A stretch of 48,130 bases of DNA, taken from Chitinispirillaceae bacterium (lineage in GTDB: Bacteria > Fibrobacterota > Chitinivibrionia > Chitinivibrionales > Chitinispirillaceae). The translations under genes and the position numbers were made by a program. Where the stretch lies: NCBI GenBank assembly GCA_016930275.1, contig JAFGHA010000113.1, positions 1 to 48,130 of the forward strand, given 5' to 3'. This document shows, piece by piece, positions 1 to 6,806 of the stretch; the first letter of the stretch is position 1, and the number at the start of each line of letters is the position of its first letter. Below the pieces are notes generated by a model. It was given only the letters and a program-made list of their open reading frames with translations. It had not been told where the DNA came from and ran no database searches.

Positions 1-194
1 AAATAAAGTATAATTCAAGGACTCCGCCTCGGTTACCCCGCACATGTCCCGGTAATTTTATCTCTCTAACACAATAACTGAAAATAACATACGTAGCTGG
101 AAGTGTAAACAGCCCGGAATCACTTGTGAATAAACTCAGAGATAATAAATCATTCAACTTCCCCTAAAAAGGTTATCCCCCCCCCAAAAAAAAA
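1..194. other. non-coding region upstream of flagellin promoter
   Basis: I see no gene here. The stretch is AT-rich with scattered A runs and ends in an unusual homopolymer pair, nine C (177-185) followed by nine A (186-194), which abuts the -35 element of the flagellin promoter. The A run could act as an UP-like element. Homopolymers of this length can slip during replication. Confidence 0.6.
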
Positions 195-221
195 TAAAGT
201 TTTTCTATTTTTTTCCGATAA
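195..221 (+). promoter_or_regulatory. sigma-28 (FliA) promoter of flagellin gene
   Basis: TAAAGTTT at 195-202, an 11-nt spacer, and TCCGATAA at 214-221. The enterobacterial FliA consensus is TAAAGTTT-N11-GCCGATAA, so 15 of 16 positions match and the spacing is exact. Transcription would start near 229, giving a leader of about 145 nt. The spacer contains a run of seven T (208-214, the last being the first base of the -10 element). Late flagellar genes are classic FliA targets, which fits the next gene. Confidence 0.9.
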
Positions 222-326
222 AGCATATAGGGTGGAGTACGTGAATAAAAATACGAAATAATAAAATTCAAGTCTCACCCAGGGACGGCCGATACCATAA
301 ACAGGTAGCGAGTATCTGTCGCCGCC

Positions 327-371
327 GATTCAAAGGATTGAATCACAACATTACTCCAACAAGGATGTTGG
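327..371 (+). promoter_or_regulatory. two GGA hairpins, candidate CsrA sites, in flagellin leader
   Basis: Hairpin 1 has stem GATTCAA (327-333)/TTGAATC (338-344) with loop AGGA. Hairpin 2 has stem CCAAC (356-360)/GTTGG (367-371) with loop AAGGAT, and that loop holds the Shine-Dalgarno sequence of the flagellin gene. The core ACAAGGATGT (359-368) equals the CsrA consensus ACARGGAUGU. The two GGA motifs (335-337 and 363-365) lie 28 nt apart, within the range a CsrA dimer can bridge. In Bacillus subtilis, CsrA represses flagellin (hag) translation through a similar pair of sites. CsrA control here is inference. Confidence 0.65.
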
Positions 372-372
372 T

Positions 373-1581
373 ATGCGTATCAACCACAATATCGCCTCAA
401 TGACCACTCAGAACTCCCTGTTCACAATCAGCAGGGAAATGGACAAATCAATTCAGAAACTCTCGACCGGTCTAAGAATCAATTCGGCATCAGACGATGC
501 GGCGGGGCTCGGTGTTTCCGAGAATCTCCGGACGCAAGTTCGTGGTATGGGGCAGGCACTGAAAAACACGCAGGATGCGATCGCACTGCTCAACATTGCT
601 GATGGTGCGTTGAATGAACAGGCTGCAATCATGCAGCGGATGCGTGAGCTGGTGATTCAGGCGAAAAACGATACCTACACACAGACTGAGCGTGATTACA
701 TGGGACAGGAGTTCAGCCAGCTCATGGAGGAACTCGATCGCATTGCGGCAACTACCAAATACAACGGAATGCAACTTTTCGCCACCCCGGAGATAAGCGG
801 AAACAACGTAAATGGTATTTATGCCAGCAATTCGGATACAGCAGCACCGGAAACCGCTCATAAAACAGCACAATCCAGCTATCTTCCGAATGGGGGCTCT
901 CTCGGCGATGTGAATGACGGAGGCAGCGGACATCACTTCAACATGCTTATCGGGCAGAATTACAATAGTAATGACAACGCCTCTTATGTTACCACCAACG
1001 GCAGAAATTATTACGAATCGACAGCCGAGAATATGCTCACCATCGCTCTGGGGCAAATGGACAGCAATGCGCTCTTCCACACCGCGCCAAGCAGTGCCGT
1101 AGTCGGGGTGGATATTGGAGGTAAGGGATTGTTCGACGGCTTTTCATGGGATCCGAATGCAGCCAACGACCTTGGAGATTTCCTTATCGATTTATCGGTC
1201 GGGGGAGGAGTTCCGGGCTCCGGAACCGTCAGCAACAAACTTGATATCATCCTGAAAGTAATTGACGGCGGGTCGGATGTTACTACAGCAGAACGACTTT
1301 TCGTATTCGGGAATCCGAATGTCCAGAGCCCCACTGGATTGGACCGCATCAATAAAATGCGATCCAACATCGGTGCGATGATCAACCGGTTGGAACATAC
1401 CGTAAATAATCTGATGAATCAGGAAACCAATACACAGGCTGCAGAATCAATCATCCGTGACACAGATTTTGCTGAGGAAACTGTAAATTTTACCAGAAAC
1501 CAGATATTATCTCAATCTTCAACAGCCATGCTGGCACAGGCGAATACATTGCCTCAGATGGTAACCCAACTTCTCCAGTAG
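373..1581 (+). CDS. fliC: flagellin
   Basis: This is the structural protein of the flagellar filament, exported by the flagellar type III system. The 402-residue product has the conserved N-terminal D0/D1 region (about 1-137; motifs LSTGLRINSASDDAAGL and KYNGMQLF) and the conserved C-terminal helix (about 355-402; FTRNQILSQSSTAMLAQAN). Between them, about 140-345 is a variable, Gly/Asn/Ser-rich surface domain. There is no signal peptide, as expected. The start is fixed by AAGGA at 361-365, seven nucleotides before ATG. The gene appears monocistronic behind a sigma-28 promoter, and no chaperone or capping gene follows. No clear Rho-independent terminator is visible in the 225 bp after it. Family assignment is certain; the symbol could equally be hag or fla. 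Confidence 0.97.
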   Translation: MRINHNIASMTTQNSLFTISREMDKSIQKLSTGLRINSASDDAAGLGVSENLRTQVRGMGQALKNTQDAIALLNIADGALNEQAAIMQRMRELVIQAKNDTYTQTERDYMGQEFSQLMEELDRIAATTKYNGMQLFATPEISGNNVNGIYASNSDTAAPETAHKTAQSSYLPNGGSLGDVNDGGSGHHFNMLIGQNYNSNDNASYVTTNGRNYYESTAENMLTIALGQMDSNALFHTAPSSAVVGVDIGGKGLFDGFSWDPNAANDLGDFLIDLSVGGGVPGSGTVSNKLDIILKVIDGGSDVTTAERLFVFGNPNVQSPTGLDRINKMRSNIGAMINRLEHTVNNLMNQETNTQAAESIIRDTDFAEETVNFTRNQILSQSSTAMLAQANTLPQMVTQLLQ

Positions 1582-1806
1582 ATCTACATCTACCGTTAAG
1601 CGATCAGTAGAGCAATTGCAGATTCTTTGCGGATTGAGTATCTTTCCTCCAATGCTGACGAGTCTCAATTTGGATACATCGTACAGTGCGTTAGACTTCA
1701 TTTGTTTTCAATGAACCGGGACAATGGCATCTATATACCGGTATCATTATCTTGATTTTCAAAGTGATTAGCCGATCATAAAGAGAGTGAAAGGTCCTCG
1801 GTAGTA

Positions 1807-2667
1807 TTGCATCTGGAAATTGCAGATATTCCATTTGATCTTGACGTGCCCGATGATTTCAAATCGGTTGCCCGCCACCTCTTTTGCCAGTTTATTTCCC
1901 GTCTTGATCAGCAGCAACGGGCATCTTTTTCAGTTATTATAGGCAATGAACACTGCAAAACACCTGATTTTGCAGGTCTTATTTCTGCAGGAAATATATC
2001 TACATTTGAACAGAACGATATTGTCGATGAAAAATGCTACTATCGTTTTCTGGTCGTATCGGCTCAGCGTAGAGGGCTGCTGATTCTTTCACATCGCTCA
2101 CAAAGTACTGTTGCGTTGATATTCAGCGCATTTAAATGGTTTTTTACTTTTATGGTGCTACAACGGGGTGGTCTTCCACTCCATTCATCCTCAATTATCT
2201 ATAAAGGTAAAGGGTTTCTCTTTTCAGGAGACTCCGGTAAAGGTAAATCGACAATAAGCTCACTCCTTACATCGAATCTCTCTGAGATCCAGTTTGGGAG
2301 TGATGAATTGAATGTGCTTTACTGCAAAAATAATAACCTGATCCTGTATTCCACTCCCTTCCACTCTTCAAACGGACCGGGCGAATTGGAGTATCAGCAT
2401 CATGCGGAAGTTGACTCTGTTTTTTTTCTTGAACAAGCAGCCTTAAACAGGGTAGAATTTTTAAAGAGAACACAGGTGTTTCAGTATCTCCTTCATAACA
2501 GTTACCATATACCCGCGGATGCACTTCTAACAACCAGTTTGTTGGATACCGTCGAGCGATTTTCTGAGTTCACCTGTTTCAGGTTGTTGCATTTCATCAA
2601 CAATAAAACAATACTTACCTTTTTTCATACCCTTACGGATGGATGCCATGCGACTGAAAATTGTTGA
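1807..2667 (+). CDS. HprK-related kinase of a RiPP-type locus
   Basis: The 286-residue product has a Walker A loop, GDSGKGKST (residues 141-149), in the layout of HPr kinase/phosphorylase-like ATPases, and a following acidic motif, FGSDELN (about 166-172). True HprK acts on Ser46 of HPr. HprK-related proteins beside PqqD genes are known to act on peptides or to accompany peptide maturation, for example the lasso-peptide kinases. No HPr or PTS gene is nearby, so I infer a role in modifying the peptide encoded at 4423. The first in-frame start is TTG at 1807 with a weak AAAGG about 12 nt upstream, so the exact start is uncertain. Its end overlaps the PqqD gene by 29 bp, implying co-translation. 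Confidence 0.75.
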   Translation: MHLEIADIPFDLDVPDDFKSVARHLFCQFISRLDQQQRASFSVIIGNEHCKTPDFAGLISAGNISTFEQNDIVDEKCYYRFLVVSAQRRGLLILSHRSQSTVALIFSAFKWFFTFMVLQRGGLPLHSSSIIYKGKGFLFSGDSGKGKSTISSLLTSNLSEIQFGSDELNVLYCKNNNLILYSTPFHSSNGPGELEYQHHAEVDSVFFLEQAALNRVEFLKRTQVFQYLLHNSYHIPADALLTTSLLDTVERFSEFTCFRLLHFINNKTILTFFHTLTDGCHATENC

Positions 2668-2905
2668 AAAATTACTAGTGCGTAAGATAGACGATGAGGT
2701 ATTTATTTACGATCGGGAAAGGGCGAATGTGCATTCGTTCAACGGAGTCGGAGCTTTTATATGGTGCTGTATCGAAAAATCTTACGACGAAGAAGCGATC
2801 ATCAACGCATTGCTGGAGGAATATGAAGTTGACAAAACTACCGCAGATCGAGACCTCCGAACATTCGTCGGTACGATCACCGAACGCGGACTTCTGGAGC
2901 CCTGA
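2639..2905 (+). CDS. PqqD-family peptide-binding chaperone (RRE)
   Basis: An 88-residue protein matching PqqD along its whole length: an N-terminal beta-hairpin part (EVFIYDRERANVHSFNGVGA), the hallmark GAFIW around residue 38, and C-terminal helices ending ITERGLLEP. PqqD-type RiPP recognition elements bind the leader of a precursor peptide and present it to a radical SAM or other maturase. The gene overlaps the upstream kinase gene by 29 bp, and its TGA (2903-2905) is followed after one base by the radical SAM start. A second in-frame ATG at 2648 is possible. No PQQ biosynthesis gene (pqqA, pqqB, pqqC) is present, so it belongs to a different peptide pathway. Confidence 0.88.
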   Translation: MDAMRLKIVEKLLVRKIDDEVFIYDRERANVHSFNGVGAFIWCCIEKSYDEEAIINALLEEYEVDKTTADRDLRTFVGTITERGLLEP

Positions 2906-2906
2906 A

Positions 2907-3959
2907 ATGAAAAACCGTATTCTTGATAAAATAGAACGTCTTGGTGAAAGAGGTTACTTTTCCAACGCGACCGTCGAATGTACCGGAAGATGCAATCTTT
3001 CGTGCCGGTATTGCTATGTCGACAGGAACAAAAAAGACCTTTCCACCAGCGAGCTATGTTCCGCCTTCGATAAGCTTGCCGAGGCGGGAGTTCTGAATGT
3101 TCTGCTTACCGGCGGCGAACTCTTTTTCAGAGAAGACATTCTCGAGATACTTTCTCATTATGTAACCTGTAATTTCATGCGAACGGTTATCCTGAGTAAC
3201 GGCACTCTCATTAATAAAACACATATAGCCTTCCTTGTCAAACACCGTGAACAGTTCAGTTATGTCCGTCTTTCATTCTTTTCACATATTCCTTCTATTC
3301 ATGATTCGTTTACCGGTATGCAGGGATCCTTCACCTTGGCACTTGACGCAGCACTTGCGCTCAAACAACAGGGAGTAAATGTAAAAGTTATCATCAATAT
3401 CATTGAAGAAAACGTGGACACTCTGCCTGCGACAAAAACTTTTTTTGCCGGAAAGGGTTTTGACGTCTCCGAAGGCATCGTCAAGATTGTTCGTCCCGAC
3501 CAGGAAACCGCCTATTGTCGAAATCTTACCAGCAAACCGTTTTTCGACCGGTACTTCAGCCATTTCACCAATGAGGAAATACAACAGCGCTGCCGAAACA
3601 CGAAAAAGATTTCCCGAAGCATGGCCGAAACACTACCCTTGTGCAAGCGACTGTTTACTTCCATAGCGATACGATCGGATGGTGCGATTGTTCCCTGCAT
3701 TGCATTCCGGGATCATTCAATTGGAAATATCCGGCAGGTTGACGGCAGAGTTCTACAAAAAGCTGTCCGCGACTCCGAATTAATTACTACTTTACGTACA
3801 TTAAAAATATCCGAGGTAAACATCTGTCCGACCTGTGATCATCTGGGTACCTGTATCCTCTGCCCTGGTATGATGTATTCCGAGAACAGATCGTTCACCG
3901 AACCCCTTGTATTGAACTGCAATTACATGAAGGCTTTACATGAAGCGATGGATCGATAG
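2907..3959 (+). CDS. radical SAM/SPASM peptide maturase
   Basis: The 350-residue product has the radical SAM cluster motif CNLSCRYC (C29, C33, C36), the SAM-binding GGE motif (LTGGELF, 69-71) and a C-terminal SPASM-like cysteine set. That set includes PCIAF after the SDG turn, CPTCDHLGTCILCPG, and a final LNCNY, and should hold auxiliary Fe-S clusters. Such enzymes install thioether, C-C or C-O cross-links or epimerise residues in ribosomal peptides. The start at 2907 has GGAG at 2896-2899. The reading frame is open further upstream to 2694, but only over the PqqD gene, where the sequence is not protein-like. It overlaps the next gene by 20 bp. The substrate is probably the 57-residue peptide at 4423; the chemistry cannot be predicted. 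Confidence 0.9.
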   Translation: MKNRILDKIERLGERGYFSNATVECTGRCNLSCRYCYVDRNKKDLSTSELCSAFDKLAEAGVLNVLLTGGELFFREDILEILSHYVTCNFMRTVILSNGTLINKTHIAFLVKHREQFSYVRLSFFSHIPSIHDSFTGMQGSFTLALDAALALKQQGVNVKVIINIIEENVDTLPATKTFFAGKGFDVSEGIVKIVRPDQETAYCRNLTSKPFFDRYFSHFTNEEIQQRCRNTKKISRSMAETLPLCKRLFTSIAIRSDGAIVPCIAFRDHSIGNIRQVDGRVLQKAVRDSELITTLRTLKISEVNICPTCDHLGTCILCPGMMYSENRSFTEPLVLNCNYMKALHEAMDR

Positions 3960-4401
3960 ACCGGCTGTATTCAATACACTGCTTGAATCAGAAGGTTCCA
4001 TCAACCTCCGGATTCATGGTAATTCCATGTGGCCACTGCTCCAGCCCGGAGAATGTGTTTCTATACGAAAACACAGAACGTTACGACGGGGAGAGTGCTA
4101 CCTGTTCAGATATGCCGATTCCATTCTGCTGCATCGACTAGCGGAAAAAAAACTGAACACCTGTCTGTTTTGCGGCGATAACAGCAGCTCGATTGAAGCT
4201 GTGCCGAACAACCAGGTTATGGGTCGGATTGATGACCATAGTTCACCTCTCTTTAATTTTTTTGTTACCTGTCTAAACCGCCTTTTTATATTTTTTAACA
4301 GATGCAATCCTACAACTGTATGCCTTGGAAATTCGATACGAAGAGCCTTGATACGACATTTCCTGAAAGTTTGCTTTCTGTTTTACGGTCGCAAAAAATA
4401 A
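3940..4401 (+). CDS. S24/S26 peptidase-like protein of the RiPP locus
   Basis: A 153-residue protein with the signal-peptidase-type motif GNSMWPLLQPGE; Ser29 is the expected nucleophile. Further on, LLHRL places His65 where bacterial type I signal peptidases have Lys, resembling the Ser/His dyad of the archaeal and SEC11-type enzymes. The C-terminal third (about 105-150) has hydrophobic and basic segments that could associate with the membrane. S24/S26-like genes often sit in HprK/PqqD/radical SAM loci, and cleavage of a modified precursor is the obvious role, though this is inferred. The start codon lies inside the radical SAM gene (20-bp overlap), and the precursor gene follows after 21 bp. 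Confidence 0.75.
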   Translation: MKRWIDRPAVFNTLLESEGSINLRIHGNSMWPLLQPGECVSIRKHRTLRRGECYLFRYADSILLHRLAEKKLNTCLFCGDNSSSIEAVPNNQVMGRIDDHSSPLFNFFVTCLNRLFIFFNRCNPTTVCLGNSIRRALIRHFLKVCFLFYGRKK

Positions 4402-4422
4402 CCACCGGAATGGAGCAGCTGA

Positions 4423-4596
4423 ATGAAAAAAAAGTATGAACCCCCTGAAATTTATACCGAAAATATCCAAGCCACTTTTGTCGGCGCATGTTGCCCGGCA
4501 CCTGTTGACTTCAATCCGACATACCTCGATTACATGGTACAATCCTGCGGCCCCCCATGCACATGGGGATATGTGGGTTACGGGCAGGCTGGGTAA
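4423..4596 (+). CDS. candidate RiPP precursor peptide, 57 aa
   Basis: ATG at 4423 follows a good Shine-Dalgarno GGAG (4412-4415, seven-base spacing). The product starts MKKKYEPPEI, which contains YxxPxI, matching the YxxPx(L/I) leader motif that PqqD-like recognition domains bind in lasso-peptide precursors. A likely core follows: C23-C24 in GACCPAP, then SCGPPC (C42, C46), and an aromatic/Gly tail TWGYVGYGQAG to residue 57. Ser41 is the only serine. Being the last gene of a five-gene overlapping or closely spaced set that encodes a kinase, a recognition domain, a radical SAM enzyme and a peptidase-like protein strongly suggests a precursor. The boundary between leader and core is unknown. 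I do not recognise the peptide family. Confidence 0.75.
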   Translation: MKKKYEPPEIYTENIQATFVGACCPAPVDFNPTYLDYMVQSCGPPCTWGYVGYGQAG

Positions 4597-4727
4597 CAGT
4601 CTGAGCCGTATTTTTCAGTACCGCTGGAACGGAGGAAGACGTTGTTGGAGGTTATCGATTTTCTTTTTCATTTTTAACGATATCCCGCGGCTGGTAAGGG
4701 GATACTTACAAGTAAACGTACCGTATC

Positions 4728-5801
4728 CTACCGGTTCGGATCGAGCGCATCCCGCAGTCCGTCTCCCACAAAGTTAAACGCCATCACCGTGAGAAAAATA
4801 AAGACTCCGGGAAGCAGTATCCACGGATGATACTGAATATCCGACACATTCATCGCGGCACTGAGCATATTCCCCCAGCTCGCCTGAGGGTCCTGGATAC
4901 CGAGACCAATGAGACTGAGCGCCGATTCGCTCAGGATATACCCGGGAATTGAAAGCGTCATCGAAACGATGGCATAGGAAAGTGTCTGCGGAAGGATATG
5001 GACAAAGATGATGCGGAGATCCGATGCTCCGAGAGCTCGTGCGGCGGTAACGAAATCACGTTTCCCGATGGAAAGCGCCATACCGCGGATAACCCTCGCG
5101 AACCCCGCCCAGCCGATAAGACTGAGAATTGCCACAATCAGCAGATACACCTGAACGGAAGTGAGTTTGATCGGAAATGCGCTGCGGAGCGCCAGCATCA
5201 GAAAAAAGCCCGGCACCAGCATGAAACACTCCGCGAACCGCATGAGCAACCAGTCGGTTTTACCTCCGTAATAACCGGAAATCCCCCCGACGAAAAAACC
5301 GAGCAGCGCCGTTACCGCCACCCCTAAAAATCCGATGGTGAGCGATACGCGTGAACCATAGACAATCCGCGAAAAAAGATCACGCCCCACCGCATCCGCG
5401 CCGAGGAAATACAGCCGGCACCCCCTGTCGTCATCTCCCTTGACACCTAGAAGATGATGCCGCAGCGGAATGAACCCCCACAGGCGAACCGGATCGCCCT
5501 TGACAAAGAGTGAAATGTAATAAGGCTCCGACCGGTCTTCCGTATAGGTTCTCTCGTAATACTCATTGAACGTGAACCCATATGCGTACACGAACGGACG
5601 CAGCGAAAATTTGCCGTTGTGCACGAAATGCACCCTGCTCGGGGGCTGATAGGAAAGCTCGCGACGACCACTGTCGAGACCGTAGGGTGCGATGAATTCT
5701 GCGAAAAACATGAGAAGGTAAAGAACTGCGAGTACCACGATTCCGGGAATCGACAGGGGGTGCCGGATGAATTTTTTCAGGGAGCGGTTTTCAATGGCCA
5801 T
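4728..5801 (-). CDS. peptide ABC transporter permease (OppC/DppC type)
   Basis: Inner-membrane permease of a peptide/nickel-type ABC importer, 357 residues. It has an N-terminal membrane segment after a short cytosolic helix, then a periplasmic insert of about 100 residues, then the five-helix BPD_transp_1 core with an EAA-like loop (DFVTAARALGASDLRIIFVHILPQ) that contacts the ATPase. The long insert between the first helix and the core is typical of OppC. The start ATG (5801-5799) has AAGG eight bases upstream; the frame is open to 5855 but that would overlap the preceding permease gene. It lies four bases after oppB-like. No ATP-binding subunit follows: the next gene downstream is on the opposite strand. 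Confidence 0.9.
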   Translation of the reverse strand: MAIENRSLKKFIRHPLSIPGIVVLAVLYLLMFFAEFIAPYGLDSGRRELSYQPPSRVHFVHNGKFSLRPFVYAYGFTFNEYYERTYTEDRSEPYYISLFVKGDPVRLWGFIPLRHHLLGVKGDDDRGCRLYFLGADAVGRDLFSRIVYGSRVSLTIGFLGVAVTALLGFFVGGISGYYGGKTDWLLMRFAECFMLVPGFFLMLALRSAFPIKLTSVQVYLLIVAILSLIGWAGFARVIRGMALSIGKRDFVTAARALGASDLRIIFVHILPQTLSYAIVSMTLSIPGYILSESALSLIGLGIQDPQASWGNMLSAAMNVSDIQYHPWILLPGVFIFLTVMAFNFVGDGLRDALDPNR

Positions 5802-5805
5802 TCTT

Positions 5806-6789
5806 TTATCCTTTTCGCACCCTGGGATCAACGACCAGCAGCAGAATATCGGCAATGAGATTGCCGAGTATCAGCATGACCCCGCCCATAAGCATGCTGC
5901 CCATAACCAGAAACGTATCCTGGGAACGCACCGCGGCAAGCATCAGACTGCCGAGTCCCGGCCAGTTGATGATGATTTCGAGCAGTGCGGCACCACTGAG
6001 CAGAGCGGAGAATTCAAACCCGAAGAGCGTGATCAACGGGTTGATCGCATTGCGCAACGCATGCCCGTAGATCACCTTCTGCTCGGGCAATCCTTTGGCA
6101 CGTGCGGTGACGATATACTGCTTGCGCAGCTCTTCGAGCATATTACCGCGACTTATCCGCTGGAGCCCCGCAAGTGCCCCGACGGTAAGTACCACCACCG
6201 GTAGAATCAGATGTGCCGCACGGTCGGCAATTTTTCCGAAAAAAGAGAGGTTTTCATAATCGGTTGAGATCATTCCACCAATTGGAATCGCCCCGATAAC
6301 CGGTACGTCCTTGCAGAGATAAATCAGATACATCAGCAGCAGTGCGAGAAAAAAACCGGGAAGCGACATGCCGAAATACGAAACGAACGACATGATGCGG
6401 TCACCCCAGGAGTACTGATGCACGGCAGCGTAAATTCCCAGTGGAATTGCTACAAGCCAGGTGAATATTATTGAGAAAAAAGACATGAGGAACGTATTGA
6501 AGAGCCGCTCGGCGATCACACTCGCCACCGGCGCCTCACGGGAAAAGGAATACCCCAGATCAAACCGCGCCAGTCTTCCGAGCCAGTACCCGTACTGCAC
6601 CAGGACCGGTTTGTCGAAATGGTATTTCTGCTCGATCTGTCTGACCGTTTCCGAACTGATACGGGGATCGAACCGGTACTTCGCCAGCACGTCACCCGGA
6701 GCGAGGTCGATAAACATGAAGGTGATGAACGACATCAGGAGCAGCTGCGGCAGGGAGATGAGCGCCCGCCGGAGTATCTCGTCACGCAT
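5806..6789 (-). CDS. peptide ABC transporter permease (OppB/DppB type)
   Basis: A 327-residue permease with the OppB/DppB N-terminus (RRALISLPQLLLMSFITFMF, then DLAPGD) followed by the BPD_transp_1 core, including an EAA loop (YIVTARAKGLPEQKVIYGHALRNAINP) and the closing VVDPRVRKG typical of the family. It would pair with the OppC-like protein encoded four bases downstream. The solute-binding protein gene ends 17 bp upstream, so the three genes form one minus-strand operon. The substrate is predicted only as a peptide or similar small molecule. Confidence 0.92.
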   Translation of the reverse strand: MRDEILRRALISLPQLLLMSFITFMFIDLAPGDVLAKYRFDPRISSETVRQIEQKYHFDKPVLVQYGYWLGRLARFDLGYSFSREAPVASVIAERLFNTFLMSFFSIIFTWLVAIPLGIYAAVHQYSWGDRIMSFVSYFGMSLPGFFLALLLMYLIYLCKDVPVIGAIPIGGMISTDYENLSFFGKIADRAAHLILPVVVLTVGALAGLQRISRGNMLEELRKQYIVTARAKGLPEQKVIYGHALRNAINPLITLFGFEFSALLSGAALLEIIINWPGLGSLMLAAVRSQDTFLVMGSMLMGGVMLILGNLIADILLLVVDPRVRKG

Positions 6790-6806
6790 GGCCTGCCCCG
6801 CAGTTT

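Noticed and set aside
268..295. Second FliA-like site, TCAAGTCT-N12-GCCGATAC
   Set aside because: Weaker match and one base too long a spacer; the site at 195-221 is far better. It may be chance.
490..1080. Antisense 196-codon frame in flagellin
   Set aside because: Shadow of the strongly coding flagellin frame; no ribosome-binding site or protein family.
4690..4735. GGATAC/GTATCC inverted repeat after the precursor gene as a terminator
   Set aside because: Only six pairs, long loop and no T run.
4436..4777. 113-codon frame overlapping the precursor gene in another phase
   Set aside because: No Shine-Dalgarno sequence, unprotein-like composition and runs into the opposing permease gene; the 57-codon frame is better supported.
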